A DNA stretch of 64,000 nucleotides from Micromonospora zamorensis (GCF_900090275.1 NZ_LT607755.1:496001-560000), one strand, 5' to 3'. Shown: positions 41,247 through 52,390, counted from the stretch's first letter. Notes: generated by a model not told the origin, from the sequence alone. Made by a program: numbers and translations.

Positions 41247-41783
41247 ATGATCACCGAACATGTCCGAGACGCAGCGGCGACGGCGTTCGTGTTCGGCTTC
41301 TTCGCCACCAGCTGGTTTGGTTGGGCGCAGGAGGCGCCCCCGAAGCGGTGGCGGCCGGTGCTCATCGCTGGTTCGGTTTTGTCCCTGCTCACGGCGGCCG
41401 TCGGGGCCCTGCTCGCCTGGCGTCACTGGTCGGACGGTACGGCGTTCGATGCCGATACCAGCCCTACCTTCGGCATCGTCGTCGGCATCGAGTTCGGCGC
41501 CGCCGCGGTCGGTGCCGGGCTGCTCGCACTGCTGCGGCGTAATGAGCTGGCCGCCCCCTGGATCGCCCTCGTCGTGGGCGTGCACCTCTTCCCGGTTGCG
41601 GCGCTGATCGACTACCCGTTGATTCATCTGGTCGCCGCGCTCGTCACCGTGGTGGCCCTTGCGGCGGTGCCGGTGGCCCGGGCCCGCGCCGTGGCGGTGA
41701 GCGCGGTGGTCGGGCTCGGCACTGGTGGAGTGCTCCTGGTCGCTGCGGTGTCCTCGCTGCTCATCGCCCTGTTGGGCTACTGA
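41247..41783 (+). CDS. Multi-pass membrane protein of unknown function
   Basis: 178 residues, mostly hydrophobic, with about five or six membrane segments (near 12-26, 38-58, 75-95, 103-120, 125-145, 150-175). WFGWAQEAPPKRWRPVL forms a short basic loop after the first helix. No known family motif is recognised. GGGGAGGG precedes the ATG by a few bases, which supports the start. It is separated from cutC on the other strand by about 120 bases. Confidence 0.65.
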   Translation: MITEHVRDAAATAFVFGFFATSWFGWAQEAPPKRWRPVLIAGSVLSLLTAAVGALLAWRHWSDGTAFDADTSPTFGIVVGIEFGAAAVGAGLLALLRRNELAAPWIALVVGVHLFPVAALIDYPLIHLVAALVTVVALAAVPVARARAVAVSAVVGLGTGGVLLVAAVSSLLIALLGY

Positions 41784-41903
41784 GGCCGGTCGCCGCCGTC
41801 AATCCGGGGTGACATCGCGGCCCTGGCCCACCGGCTGACACCCGCGAGCGGCGGGCCTGAAGGTGACTCCTCAGGCCCACCGCTCGTCAGAGCGCGTTGC
41901 CGG

Positions 41904-42647
41904 TCAGGCGCGGGCGGCCGCGAGTACCTGGCCGACCAGGGCCCCGGAGGTGCCCGACCGCTCGTACTCGGGCCGGCTCAGGCTGCCGCCCATCAGCGGT
42001 GCCGGGTTGCGGTGCACGGCCGGGCTGTCCGAGCTGACCAGGGCCGCGAAGTGGTATTCGTCGGCACCCGTCGCTTCGACGATCCGGGCGATGTTGCGCG
42101 GGGTGATGCCACCGCCCGGCATGACGACGATCCGTCCGGCGGCCCGGCGCACCAGGTCGGCGATGAGCGGAGCGCCTTCCAGCACGCTGACCTCCTGGCC
42201 CGAGGTGAGCACCCGGTGCACGCCCAACTCGATGAGCTGCTCCAGCGCCGCGTGCGGGTCGCGGGTCATGTCGAACGCACGGTGGAACGTGATGCTGGCG
42301 TCGCCTGCGGCGGCGATCAGGCGACGGGTAGTCGGCACGTCGACGTCACCCTCGGCGGTCAGCGCGCCGATCACGATGCCGTGCGCGCCGGCCGCGACCG
42401 CCGCCCGCACGTCCCGCTCCATCGCCTCGATCTCGAACGGCGAGAAGATGAAGTCGCCGGCCCGGGGGCGGACGATCACGTGCACCCGGATCCGGGTGAC
42501 GGCGCGCACTGTCGTCTCGACGGTGCCCAGGCTGGGAGTCAACCCGCCGTCGAAGAGCGCGGAGCAGAGCTCCACCCGGTCGGCGCCGGCCTCCTCGGCG
42601 GCGACCGCTCCTTCGACGCTGTCGATGCAGATCTCGAATGTGTTCAT
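41904..42647 (-). CDS. cutC: CutC family protein
   Basis: 247 residues with the full CutC TIM barrel: FEICIDSVEGAVAAEEAGADRVELCSALFDGGLTPS, VIVRPRAGDFIFS, ITFHRAFD, RVLTSGQ and VVMPGGGITPRN. CutC was named for copper homeostasis in E. coli, but its direct biochemical role is unsettled. Here it lies next to a decayed ROK-family gene, suggesting the remains of a sugar-related cluster rather than a copper locus. A ribosome-like purine stretch (GGAAGAG) precedes the ATG. Confidence 0.9.
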   Translation of the reverse strand: MNTFEICIDSVEGAVAAEEAGADRVELCSALFDGGLTPSLGTVETTVRAVTRIRVHVIVRPRAGDFIFSPFEIEAMERDVRAAVAAGAHGIVIGALTAEGDVDVPTTRRLIAAAGDASITFHRAFDMTRDPHAALEQLIELGVHRVLTSGQEVSVLEGAPLIADLVRRAAGRIVVMPGGGITPRNIARIVEATGADEYHFAALVSSDSPAVHRNPAPLMGGSLSRPEYERSGTSGALVGQVLAAARA

Positions 42648-42728
42648 GACTCTTCCTTTTCGGTACGAGACGGTGCCGCTTCGGTCGGAGACGATCCCGC
42701 TGAGGTTCAGGACGGTGCGGTCCAGCCG

Positions 42729-43046
42729 ATGACGGCCGTGACGGCGCCGACCGGTTGCGGCAACGCGGGCTGCCTGGAGGCGGTGGCCAGCGGCGTGGCC
42801 CTGGTCACCGCGCTACGCGACCAGGGCGTGCCGGTCTCCGACCTGACCGGTGTGATCCGCCTGATCGACGACGGCGACCGGCACGCCACCGCGCTCGCCC
42901 GGCAGGCCGGCCGGGCCATCGGCGAGATCCTGGCTGTCGTGGTGGCCACCCAGACCCTGCTCATCGAGCGGGTCGCCACCAGTCAGGACGTCGGTATCAC
43001 CGGCGCCGCCCACCTGGTGATCGACCACGTCGTGGCGGCCAACTGA
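42729..43046 (+). pseudogene. ROK family protein remnant (C-terminal part)
   Basis: An open frame of 105 codons matches only the C-terminal portion of ROK-family kinases/regulators. CGNAGCLEAVASG is the ROK zinc-motif region, DDGDRHATALARQAGRAIGEILA the following helix, and GAAHLVIDHVV the characteristic end. The N-terminal helix-turn-helix or ATP-binding half is missing. About 60 residues are also lost between GEILAVVVATQTLL and VGITGAAHLV, where ROK proteins carry the N-P-x-x-I-V-I-G-G segment. It is most likely a decayed gene and not translated into a functional protein. Confidence 0.65.
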
Positions 43047-43181
43047 CCTCGCCTGCCCTCGACCTGCGCGACCTCGGCTGGCCCGGAGTCGGCTGTCAGT
43101 CGGGCCGCGACGAGTGGGGGCGGACACGGCACTGCCCGGCGGGCGCGTCTCCGCGCCAGCCGGGCAGTCTTCCGGTCCTGA

Positions 43182-44018
43182 TCAGTTGCTGGCGGTCAAG
43201 CCCTGCAGACCCTTGAGCATCTCGGCGAAGTCGAGGGTCTCCGCCGTCGGCGGCGTCTCGACCGTCACCGCCTTGCCGTAGTCGGTGTAGTCCATCACCA
43301 GGTCACCCAACGGGCCCATCTTCAGGGCCGCCCGGCGGGGCCGGTACTGCTCGTCAACCCACAGATCGGTGGTGATCTCCTTGACGCCCATTTTGGTCAT
43401 CTGCTGCTCGACGCCTGCCCGCAGCTTCGCGTCGACCTGCTCAAGGTGGGTCGCCAGGGGAGTGTTGACCGTGTAGTGGACGGTGGCCGTCCCGTCCACC
43501 GTCTCCTGCCCGACCACCTTCGTGCCCTCGGTGGCGATCAGCGTCTTGACCTGCTTGGTCGGGTCGATGTCCTCGAACTGCTTGCCGAAGTTCATCCCGG
43601 CCTGCTTACCGGCTTCGCTCAGGTCCATCTTCATCCAGCGCTTGCCGTCCATGCTGGAGCGGTCCTCGGCCGGAATCTCGACGTAGATGACCGCACCGAC
43701 CATCCGGACGACAGTCGAGTCGCCCTTCGGGTCCGTCGTCGTCATCTCGGCCTTGACCGGGTCGCCGAGGTCCAGGACGCCGCGCATCTCGACCTTCTCG
43801 CCGCCCGCCGTGCCCGTCATCGACACGGTCACCGAATCGCTCTTGTTGGTGGCCTCGGCCGTCTTCTGCAGCGACCCCTTGAGGTCACTGGCCAGCAGCT
43901 CCAGAGCGCTGGGCTGCTTGGGCTCATTGGACCCGCCGGACGTCGTGCCACACGCGGAGACAGCGAGCGCGGTGAGCGCCGAGACCGCCACCGCAACGGA
44001 CTTCTTGCCAAACGACAC
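43182..44018 (-). CDS. LppX/LprG-like lipoprotein
   Basis: About 278 residues. A signal peptide with lipobox AVSAC (residues 19-23 or so) is followed by a Gly/Ser/Thr linker and a lipoprotein fold of the LppX/LprAFG type, suggested by LASDLKGSLQKTAEATNKSDSVTVSMTG, ADRSSMDGKRWMKMDLS and the repeated beta-strand pattern. Mycobacterial relatives bind and carry lipids between the membrane and outer layers. The GTG at 44018 is preferred over 44024 because GGAAGAGG is then about seven bases upstream. It is monocistronic, with a palindrome before it. Confidence 0.78.
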   Translation of the reverse strand: MSFGKKSVAVAVSALTALAVSACGTTSGGSNEPKQPSALELLASDLKGSLQKTAEATNKSDSVTVSMTGTAGGEKVEMRGVLDLGDPVKAEMTTTDPKGDSTVVRMVGAVIYVEIPAEDRSSMDGKRWMKMDLSEAGKQAGMNFGKQFEDIDPTKQVKTLIATEGTKVVGQETVDGTATVHYTVNTPLATHLEQVDAKLRAGVEQQMTKMGVKEITTDLWVDEQYRPRRAALKMGPLGDLVMDYTDYGKAVTVETPPTAETLDFAEMLKGLQGLTASN

Positions 44019-44115
44019 GTACACGCCTCTTCCCCGCAGGAATCCGGGCTCTCCCCGAATTGATCGACGACACGCTAACCGACGCGTCCGACATCCGCGG
44101 ACCGGTTCAGCCTCT

Positions 44116-44173
44116 CGACATCAGCGATGTTGGGGCATCCGGTGGGACACCCCAACATCGGCGATCCAGTGTC
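44116..44173. repeat. Intergenic palindrome sharing the GGGGTGTCCCAC core
   Basis: CGATGTTGGGG (44125-44135) and CCCCAACATCG (44150-44160) pair perfectly around 14 bases. CGACA (44116-44120) and TGTCG (44169-44173) extend the structure outside. GTGGGACACCCC (44142-44153) is the reverse complement of the core in the 14222-14296 element. It lies just after ilvD and before the LppX-like gene on the same strand, so it may also terminate ilvD. Confidence 0.7.
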
Positions 44174-44188
44174 GATCCCGAGCGGTGG

Positions 44189-46036
44189 TTACTCCGGGAC
44201 GCGGCGGTAGGCGCCGTCGCTGGCCGAGGTGGCCATCGAGGCGTACGCGCGCAGTGCCGCCGACACCGGGCGCTGCCGGTCGGTCGGGGTGTACGGCTTG
44301 TCGCGCTTCTCCTCGGCCACCCGTCGCGCCTCCAACTCCTCGGCGGACACGTTCAGCTCGATCGACCGGCTCGGGATGTCGATGACGACCTCGTCACCGT
44401 CACGGACCAGGGCGATCAGCCCACCGGAGGCCGCCTCGGGGGAGACGTGCCCGATGGAGAGCCCGGAGGTGCCGCCGGAGAAGCGGCCGTCGGTGAGCAG
44501 CGCGCAGGACCGGCCCAGCCCACGTCCCTTGAGGAACGAGGTGGGGTAGAGCATCTCCTGCATGCCGGGGCCGCCCTTGGGTCCCTCGTACCGGATCACC
44601 ACGACGTCACCCGCGACCACCTGCTTGGCGAGGATCGCGGTCACCGCGTCGTCCTGCGACTCGTAGACCTTCGCCGGGCCGCGGAAGGTCAGGCAGTCGT
44701 CCGGCACGCCGGCGGTCTTCACCACGCTGCCCTCCGGTGCGAGGTTGCCGTGCAGGATGGCCAGCCCACCGTCGGCGGAGTAGGCGTGCTCGTGGTCCCG
44801 GATGCAGCCACCGGCCGCGTCGGTGTCCAGCGACGACCACCGGTTGGTGGTGGAGAACGGCTCGACGGTACGCACGCCGCCAGGAGCCGCGTGGAATAGC
44901 TCGACGGCCGTCGGTGTCGGCGAGCCGCCGCGCACGTCCCAGTCGGTCAGCCACTGGGCCAGCGAGGGGGAGTGCACGGCGTGCACGTCCCGGTTGAGCT
45001 GCCCGGCCCGGTCCAGTTCACCGAGGATCGCGGGGATGCCGCCGGCCCGGTGCACGTCCTCCATGTGGTAGTTCGGGGAGTTCGGTGCGACCTTGGCCAG
45101 GCACGGCACCCGCCGGGAGATCGCGTCGATGTCGGCGACGCCGAAGTCCATCTCCGCCTCCCGGGCGGCGGCGAGCAGGTGCAGCACCGTGTTGGTGGAC
45201 CCGCCCATCGCCACGTCCAGGGCGACCGCGTTCTCGAAGGCGGCCTTGGAGGCGACAGTGCGGGGCAGCACCGAGTCGTCGTCGCCGTCGTACCACCGCT
45301 TGGAGATCTCCACGACGGTGCGGCCGGCCTCGACGAAGAGTGACCGGCGCGCGGCGTGGGTGGCCAGCGTCGAGCCGTTGCCCGGCAGAGCCAGCCCGAT
45401 CGCCTCGGTGAGGCAGTTCATCGAGTTGGCGGTGAACATGCCGGAGCACGAGCCGCAGGTCGGGCAGGCGGAGCGCTCGATCTCGCCGAGCTGCTCGTCG
45501 GTGACCGCCTCGTTCGAGGAGGCGATCATCGCGTCGATCAGGTCGATCTTGCTGTGCACGACGCCCTCGATCGCCATCGTCTTGCCGGCCTCCATCGGGC
45601 CGCCGGAGACGAAGACGGTCGGGATGTTGAGCCGCAGCGCGGCCAGCAGCATCCCCGGGGTGATCTTGTCGCAGTTGGAGATGCAGACCAGGGCGTCCGC
45701 GCAGTGCGCGTTGACCATGTATTCCACCGCGTCGGCGATCAGCTCCCGGCTGGGCAGCGAGTAGAGCATGCCGCCGTGCCCCATGGCGATGCCGTCGTCG
45801 ACCGCGATGGTGTTGAACTCCCGGCCCACCCCGCCGGCCTCGGCGATCGCGTCGGCGACCAGGCCACCCATGTCCTTGAGGTGGACGTGACCAGGCACGA
45901 ACTGGGTGAAACTGTTGGCGATGGCGACGATCGGCTTACCGAAATCGTCGTCGGTCATCCCGGTGGCCCGCCAGAGGGCCCGGGCGCCGGCCATCGTCCG
46001 ACCGTGTGTGGAAGTCCTCGACCGCAGCTCAGGCAT
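44189..46036 (-). CDS. ilvD: Dihydroxy-acid dehydratase
   Basis: 615 residues, full length. It converts 2,3-dihydroxy-3-methylbutanoate/pentanoate to the keto acids before valine and isoleucine. The Fe-S ligands appear in [12 protein letters not shown] and [17 protein letters not shown]. The C-terminal swivelling domain carries [24 protein letters not shown]. The start [27 protein letters not shown] is the normal N-terminus. A longer upstream frame is rejected. It is divergent from the GGDEF-EAL gene at 46147 and lies 2.7 kb from ilvBNC. Confidence 0.96.
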   Translation of the reverse strand: MPELRSRTSTHGRTMAGARALWRATGMTDDDFGKPIVAIANSFTQFVPGHVHLKDMGGLVADAIAEAGGVGREFNTIAVDDGIAMGHGGMLYSLPSRELIADAVEYMVNAHCADALVCISNCDKITPGMLLAALRLNIPTVFVSGGPMEAGKTMAIEGVVHSKIDLIDAMIASSNEAVTDEQLGEIERSACPTCGSCSGMFTANSMNCLTEAIGLALPGNGSTLATHAARRSLFVEAGRTVVEISKRWYDGDDDSVLPRTVASKAAFENAVALDVAMGGSTNTVLHLLAAAREAEMDFGVADIDAISRRVPCLAKVAPNSPNYHMEDVHRAGGIPAILGELDRAGQLNRDVHAVHSPSLAQWLTDWDVRGGSPTPTAVELFHAAPGGVRTVEPFSTTNRWSSLDTDAAGGCIRDHEHAYSADGGLAILHGNLAPEGSVVKTAGVPDDCLTFRGPAKVYESQDDAVTAILAKQVVAGDVVVIRYEGPKGGPGMQEMLYPTSFLKGRGLGRSCALLTDGRFSGGTSGLSIGHVSPEAASGGLIALVRDGDEVVIDIPSRSIELNVSAEELEARRVAEEKRDKPYTPTDRQRPVSAALRAYASMATSASDGAYRRVPE

Positions 46037-46146
46037 GCATACCAGCATGACACCGTCGCCACGGGGACCGGCCCCGGTGGGCGCCGTGTCCCAACAGATG
46101 CACACCCACCCCCCACGACTCGCGCGCATCCGGCACTCTTGGGAGC

Positions 46147-48519
46147 GTGCATCTCCCCCCGGGCATGGTCGCTGTGGCGGCGCTCAGCGGGCTCGCCGCC
46201 GCCGTGGCCGCCGTGCTGCTGACCGTCGTCGCCTGGCGGCGTACCGGGCCGCGCCGGCCCGCACACGTGCTGCTCGCCGCGGCCGCCGGGGTCGCGCTGC
46301 TCAGTCTGCTGGCCGGGGTCGTGGCCGCGCTCAGCGCGAACGACCACTGGGCCCACGAGCAGGGGCAGCGTACGGGCTGGGCGACGGTGGTGGCGATCGG
46401 CGCGGCAGTGAGCGGGCTGGCCTTCGCCGCCGGTCTTCTCCGGCTGCCCGGGGTGGCCGCCACCGCGTCGGGAACGGCCCGGCTCGCCCTGGACGGGTTG
46501 GTCATGGCGGCCGCGCTGTGGTTCGTCGGCTGGGTGCTCTTCTCCGAGCCCACCCGGCTGCTCGGCGCCGCCACCCCGATGGCCTGCCCGGCGATCCTGG
46601 TGGCCACGGTGAGCGCCGCGCTCGGCGCCGGGCTCGCCGTGATCGTGGTCTTCCGGGCCGCGACCCCCCGTCGACGGCTCGCCGCGCTGGGTTCCGGCAT
46701 CACCGCGGTGACCTGCGGTGGCCTCGGCCTGAGCGCCGGGCTCTGCCAGGCCGGGCCGACGATGGCCCTGACCGGTGCTGCGGTGCTCGCCGCCGGCCTG
46801 CTGACCGTCGCGCTCTCGGTGTACCGGGCGGACCGGCCCGGGCAGGTCGATCTGGACCTGATCGGTCGCGACGGCGAGTACGCCATCGCCCCGATGTTGG
46901 CGATGGCCGCGTCGGCGATGTACCACCTCGCCCAGGACGGCCGGTTCACGGCGGCGGGCATCGTGGCCGGCAGCGTGGAGGGCTTCGCCCTGGTGGCACG
47001 GCAATACCTCACCCTCCGCGACGTCCGGGGGTACGCGGACCGCCTGGCCGAGCGGGAGGCGCACTTCCGCGAGCTGGCGCACACCGACCCGTTGACGTCG
47101 TTGGCCAACCGGCGTGGTCTGCTCCGCGCACTGCACGACAGCGCCGCGACGGGCAACCCCCGCGTCCTGCTCGGCCTCGACCTGGACGGCTTCAAGAACG
47201 TCAACGACATGCGCGGTCACGACGTGGGCGACGCCGTGTTGGCCGAGGTGGGCCGGCGACTGCGCGCCAACCTGCGCCCCGGCGACGTGGCCGCCCGGCT
47301 GGGCGGCGACGAGTTCGCCGTCCTCATGCAGGGCCGGCCGGCCGAGGCGGACCGGGTCGCCGAACGGTTGCTCGGGGTGGTCAACCGGCCGTACGACGAG
47401 CCGGAGGGGCCGGTCTTCCTGTCGGTCAGCATCGGGGTGGCCGGGTCGGCCGGCGAGGGAGACGTGGAGCTGCTGCTGCGCCACGCCGACCTGGCGCTGC
47501 GCTACGCCAAGCAACGCGGCAAGAACCGGATCGAGCGCTACGACGCGGCGTACGACCAGCTGTTGCGTCGACGGACCGCGGTGGAGCATGAGCTGCGCGG
47601 TGCCATCGACCGCGACGAGCTGCGGTTGGCTTTCCAGCCGGTGGCGTCGCTGCCGTCGGTGCGGCCGGTCGGCGCCGAGGCGCTGCTCCGCTGGCACCAC
47701 CCCGAGCTGGGCAACGTCCGTCCGGACGAGTTCATCCCGCTCGCCGAGGAGTGCGGGATGATCGCTCCGCTCGGCGCCTGGGTGCTGCACCAGGCCTGCT
47801 ACCAGCTCTCCCGGTGGCTGGCCGACGGGCACGACGTGTGGGTGTCGGTCAACGTCTCCCCGCGTGAGCTGCACGCCCCGGAGTACGTGGTGCAGGTCGC
47901 CGAGGCGCTGCGCGCCCACCACGTGCCGCCGCAGCGGCTGGTGCTGGAGGTCACCGAGCACGCGGTCGCCACCGACCTGGACGAGCTGATCCGGCGGCTG
48001 ACCGCGCTGCGGTTGACCGGTGTCCGGATCGCGCTGGACGACTTCGGGGCCGGCTACTCGTCGCTGGGGCAGTTGCGGCGGCTCCCGATCGACATCCTGA
48101 AGATCGACCACAGCCTGGTCGCCGAGCACGAGCCGGTCCGCCCGGTCGACCAGGACGGTCCGGCGTTCGCGCCGATGGTCGACATCGTCATGCGACTGGG
48201 CCACCAGCTGGGGCTGGAGGTGATCGCCGAGGGGGTGACGACGCCGACCGAGCTGGCCGCCGTGGTGGCCGCCGGATGCCGGTTCGGCCAGGGCGCGCTC
48301 TTCGGCTGGGGAGTGCCGGCCGAGCACCTGGAGGCGATGCTGGAGGCGGCGACCTCACCCGGTGCGCGGCCTGCTCCGCTGCCCACGCCGCGTCGGCATC
48401 CGGGCGGGTCAGGGCAGCTCAACCCGCCTGCCGACAGCGCGTCGCCGACCGACGCGCCGACGTCCGTTAACCAACATGTGGGATCAGTTGACTCATCGCG
48501 TGAGATGCGTCAGGCTTAG
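46147..48519 (+). CDS. Membrane GGDEF-EAL protein with intact motifs
   Basis: 790 residues. Seven or eight membrane segments span about 5-235. A short linker with the typical lead-in [25 protein letters not shown] follows, then GGDEF (about 305-465) with [10 protein letters not shown] near 385 and an EAL domain (about 480-735) with [35 protein letters not shown] and EGVTT. Most key residues of both catalytic sites are present, so bifunctional c-di-GMP turnover is possible. The tail after 740 is disordered. GTG start. Its end is close to the ilvB promoter region. Confidence 0.9.
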   Translation: MHLPPGMVAVAALSGLAAAVAAVLLTVVAWRRTGPRRPAHVLLAAAAGVALLSLLAGVVAALSANDHWAHEQGQRTGWATVVAIGAAVSGLAFAAGLLRLPGVAATASGTARLALDGLVMAAALWFVGWVLFSEPTRLLGAATPMACPAILVATVSAALGAGLAVIVVFRAATPRRRLAALGSGITAVTCGGLGLSAGLCQAGPTMALTGAAVLAAGLLTVALSVYRADRPGQVDLDLIGRDGEYAIAPMLAMAASAMYHLAQDGRFTAAGIVAGSVEGFALVARQYLTLRDVRGYADRLAEREAHFRELAHTDPLTSLANRRGLLRALHDSAATGNPRVLLGLDLDGFKNVNDMRGHDVGDAVLAEVGRRLRANLRPGDVAARLGGDEFAVLMQGRPAEADRVAERLLGVVNRPYDEPEGPVFLSVSIGVAGSAGEGDVELLLRHADLALRYAKQRGKNRIERYDAAYDQLLRRRTAVEHELRGAIDRDELRLAFQPVASLPSVRPVGAEALLRWHHPELGNVRPDEFIPLAEECGMIAPLGAWVLHQACYQLSRWLADGHDVWVSVNVSPRELHAPEYVVQVAEALRAHHVPPQRLVLEVTEHAVATDLDELIRRLTALRLTGVRIALDDFGAGYSSLGQLRRLPIDILKIDHSLVAEHEPVRPVDQDGPAFAPMVDIVMRLGHQLGLEVIAEGVTTPTELAAVVAAGCRFGQGALFGWGVPAEHLEAMLEAATSPGARPAPLPTPRRHPGGSGQLNPPADSASPTDAPTSVNQHVGSVDSSREMRQA
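48488..48516 (+). promoter_or_regulatory. Candidate ilvBNC promoter
   Basis: TTGACT (48488-48493), a 17-base spacer and CAGGCT (48511-48516) resemble a housekeeping actinobacterial promoter. Transcription would start near 48523-48524, exactly at the ATG of the leader ORF, so that ORF would be leaderless. It lies within the last codons of the upstream gene. Confidence 0.5.
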
Positions 48520-48523
48520 CCGC

Positions 48524-48559
48524 ATGTCGTCGTACCGGTCGCTGCGAGTACTTACCTGA
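48524..48559 (+). CDS. ilvB leader peptide (attenuation)
   Basis: An 11-residue ORF, MSSYRSLRVLT, immediately upstream of the hairpins at 48559-48617. It holds Leu-Arg-Val-Leu near its end, encoded CTG CGA GTA CTT. GTA and CTT are unusual codons in this GC-rich DNA, which would sharpen stalling when charged Val or Leu tRNA is scarce. The predicted transcription start coincides with its ATG, implying leaderless translation. Similar tiny leaders precede ilvB in other actinobacteria. Confidence 0.6.
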   Translation: MSSYRSLRVLT

Positions 48560-48617
48560 GCGCACTCTCCCTCCTGAGAGTGCGCTGGCCCCGTGCATCT
48601 GCACGAGGGCCGTTTTT
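48559..48617 (+). terminator. ilvB attenuator hairpins
   Basis: AGCGCACTCTC (48559-48569) and GAGAGTGCGCT (48576-48586) form an 11-bp stem starting at the leader stop codon. A second stem follows: GGCCC...GTGCA (48587-48597) with TGCAC...GGGCC (48600-48611), then GTTTTT. The second is a typical intrinsic terminator placed 90 bases before ilvB. An attenuator role is inferred from the leader peptide context. Confidence 0.7.
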
Positions 48618-48706
48618 ATTGCCATCGGAACCTGGCGACGCGAGCCCCGCCCGTGTCGCATCGCTTGACTAGCCACCAGCCACTCCAGCCGAAGGCCAGA
48701 ACCGTC

Positions 48707-50590
48707 ATGACGAGACCCACGCCCGAGACCCTCGCCCACACCGCCCGCCGGGCCCGCGCCTCCGCCGACCCCGCCGTCGACGTCGACCCGGCCGCCGCAC
48801 GCAGCGCGGCCAGCCCGGCCGTCCCGGCGGTACGACCCACCGCCTCGGCCCAGGTCTCCGGGGCCGGCTCGCTCGTGCGGTCCCTCGAGGCGCTCGACGT
48901 CGACGTCGTCTTCGGCATTCCGGGCGGCGCGATCCTGCCGGCGTACGACCCGCTCTACGACTCCACCGTCCGGCACATCCTGGTGCGGCACGAGCAGGGC
49001 GCCGGACACGCGGCGACCGGGTACGCGCAGGCCACCGGCAAGGTCGGCGTCTGCATGGCCACCTCCGGCCCGGGCGCGACGAACCTGGTCACCCCGATCG
49101 CCGACGCGTACATGGACTCGGTGGCGATCGTTGCGATCACCGGACAGGTGGCCAGCCCGTTGATCGGCACCGACGGCTTCCAGGAGGCCGACATCCAGGG
49201 CATCACCCTGCCGATCACCAAGCACAACTTCCTCGTGCAGAACGCCGAGGAGATCCCGCGGGTGCTGGCCGAGGCGTTTCACCTGGCCAGCACCGGGCGA
49301 CCCGGCCCGGTGCTGGTCGACATCCCCAAGGATGTGCTTCAGGCGCCGACCACCTTCAGCTGGCCGCCGACCCTGGACCTGCCCGGCTACCGCCCCACCC
49401 TGCACCCGCACGGCAAGCAGATCCGGGAGGCGGCGCGGCTGATGTCCGGCGCCCGCCGGCCGGTGCTCTACGTGGGCGGCGGCGTGCTCAAGGCCGGTGC
49501 CACCGACGGGCTGCGCCGGCTGGCCGAGCTGACCGGCATCCCGGTCGTCACCACGCTGATGGCGCTCGGCGCGTTCCCCGACTCGCATCAGCAGCACCTG
49601 GGGATGCCCGGCATGCACGGCACTGTCGCCGCGGTCTACGGCCTGCAGAAGGCGGATCTGATCGTCGCGCTGGGTGCCCGGTTCGACGACCGGGTCACCG
49701 GCAAGCTGGACTCGTTCGCCCCGGACGCGACGGTGGTGCACGCGGACATCGACCCCGCCGAGATCGGCAAGAACCGGCACGTGGACGTGCCGATCGTCGG
49801 CGACGCCAAACACGTCATCGACGAGCTGATCGCCGCGGTGACCGTCGAGCGGTCGGCGGGTCACAGCACCGACCTGGGTGACTGGTGGACCCAACTGGAC
49901 GACCTGCGCAACCGCTACCCGCTGGGCTACGACGAGCCGTCCGACGGCACGCTCTCCCCGCAGTACGTGATCAAGCGCCTGGGCGAGATCGTCGGCTCCG
50001 ACGCGATCTTCGTGGCCGGGGTGGGCCAGCACCAGATGTGGGCGTCCCAGTTCATCTCCTACGAGAAGCCGTACACCTGGTTGAACTCCGGCGGTCTCGG
50101 CACGATGGGCTACGCGGTGCCGGCGGCGATGGGCGCCAAGGTCGGCAAGCCGGACACGGTGGTCTGGGCGGTGGACGGTGACGGCTGCTTCCAGATGACC
50201 AACCAGGAGTTGGCCACCTGCGCGTTGGAGGGCATCCCGGTCAAGATCGCCGTCATCAACAACGGCAACCTCGGCATGGTCCGGCAGTGGCAGACGCTGT
50301 TCTACAACGAGCGCTACTCCAACACCGAGCTCGGCACCCACAAGCACCGCATCCCCGACTTCGTCAAGCTCGCCGAGGCACTGGGCTGCGTCGGTCTGCG
50401 CTGCGAGAACGCGGCCGACGTGGACAAGACCATCGCCGCCGCCATGGAGATCAACGACGCCCCGGTGGTGATCGACTTCGTGGTCGGCAAGGACGCGATG
50501 GTCTGGCCGATGGTCGCCGCCGGCACCAGCAACGACGAGATCATGTTCGCCCGCGGCGTCCGCCCGACCTTCGACGAGGATGACATCTAA
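48707..50590 (+). CDS. ilvB: Acetolactate synthase large subunit
   Basis: 627 residues. The PYR domain has the ThDP Glu in [21 protein letters not shown] and ATSGPGATN. The FAD/central domain and the PP domain follow, with [39 protein letters not shown]. It condenses two pyruvates, or pyruvate with 2-oxobutanoate, at the entry to valine, leucine and isoleucine synthesis. The N-terminal 50 residues are Ala/Pro-rich and variable. The ATG at 48707 follows the attenuator; the longer frame up to 48593 crosses the hairpins and is rejected. It is followed directly by ilvN. Confidence 0.97.
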   Translation: MTRPTPETLAHTARRARASADPAVDVDPAAARSAASPAVPAVRPTASAQVSGAGSLVRSLEALDVDVVFGIPGGAILPAYDPLYDSTVRHILVRHEQGAGHAATGYAQATGKVGVCMATSGPGATNLVTPIADAYMDSVAIVAITGQVASPLIGTDGFQEADIQGITLPITKHNFLVQNAEEIPRVLAEAFHLASTGRPGPVLVDIPKDVLQAPTTFSWPPTLDLPGYRPTLHPHGKQIREAARLMSGARRPVLYVGGGVLKAGATDGLRRLAELTGIPVVTTLMALGAFPDSHQQHLGMPGMHGTVAAVYGLQKADLIVALGARFDDRVTGKLDSFAPDATVVHADIDPAEIGKNRHVDVPIVGDAKHVIDELIAAVTVERSAGHSTDLGDWWTQLDDLRNRYPLGYDEPSDGTLSPQYVIKRLGEIVGSDAIFVAGVGQHQMWASQFISYEKPYTWLNSGGLGTMGYAVPAAMGAKVGKPDTVVWAVDGDGCFQMTNQELATCALEGIPVKIAVINNGNLGMVRQWQTLFYNERYSNTELGTHKHRIPDFVKLAEALGCVGLRCENAADVDKTIAAAMEINDAPVVIDFVVGKDAMVWPMVAAGTSNDEIMFARGVRPTFDEDDI

Positions 50591-51105
50591 TGACGATGCA
50601 CACCCTGTCCGTGCTCGTGGAGAACAAGCCGGGCGTGCTCGCCCGGGTCTCCGGCCTGTTCTCCCGGCGCGGGTTCAACATCGACAGTCTCGCCGTGGGT
50701 GAGACCGAGAACCCGGACGTCTCCCGGATCACCATCGTGGTCAACGCGGAGTCGTCCCCGCTGGAGCAGGTCACCAAGCAGCTGAACAAGCTGGTCAACG
50801 TGCTGAAGATCGTCGAGCTGGATCCCCAGGTCTCGGTTGCCCGCGAGTTGCTGCTGGTGAAGGTCCGCGCCGACAGGTCCGCGAGGTCCCAGGTGCTGGA
50901 GACCGTCAACCTGTTCCGCGCCCGGGTCGTCGACGTCGCACCGGACACGCTGACCATCGAGGCCACCGGCACCCCGGACAAGCTCGACGCTCTGCTGCGC
51001 GATCTCGAAGCCTTCGGCATCAAGGAGATGGTCCAGTCCGGCCTGGTGGCGATCGGGCGCGGCTCGCGTTCGATCACCGCCGGTCCCGCGCTGCGGGCCG
51101 CCTGA
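50590..51105 (+). CDS. ilvN: Acetolactate synthase small (regulatory) subunit
   Basis: 171 residues. The N-terminal ACT domain reads HTLSVLVENKPGVLARVSGLFSRRGFNIDSLAVGETE, where valine-type feedback inhibitors bind. The C-terminal domain (about 80-160) activates the large subunit. The ATG overlaps the last base of the ilvB stop (TAATG), so the two subunits are coupled at 1:1. Confidence 0.97.
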   Translation: MTMHTLSVLVENKPGVLARVSGLFSRRGFNIDSLAVGETENPDVSRITIVVNAESSPLEQVTKQLNKLVNVLKIVELDPQVSVARELLLVKVRADRSARSQVLETVNLFRARVVDVAPDTLTIEATGTPDKLDALLRDLEAFGIKEMVQSGLVAIGRGSRSITAGPALRAA

Positions 51106-52212
<1,107 letters not shown>

Positions 52213-52316
52213 CGCATCCTGCGACACCGACGGCCCCGGCCGGCGCTCTCCCCAGCGTCGCCCGGGGCCGTCGAACCATGCGCCGCCCCGCCCCTCAACG
52301 CGCTCGATGCCTCCGT

Positions 52317-52390
52317 GATCCGCGCAACATCAGGGATATTGCGCCCTCAGGCTGCTTCGAGGCAGCAGTTTCCCCGATGTTGCGCGGGTC
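52317..52390. repeat. Long intergenic palindrome before serA
   Basis: GATCCGCGCAACATC (52317-52331) pairs with GATGTTGCGCGGGTC (52376-52390) at 14 of 15 positions. The interior has GGCTGC...GCAGC and AGGGA...TCCC pairings. It lies 105 bases after ilvC and 250 bases before serA, where it can end the ilvBNC transcript. Arms begin with GATC like the 14222 element, but the GGGGTGTCCCAC core is absent. Confidence 0.65.

Noticed and set aside
48593..48706. In-frame N-terminal extension of ilvB by 38 codons
   Set aside because: It crosses the attenuator hairpin and T-run, so it would place coding sequence inside regulatory RNA; ATG at 48707 fits better.
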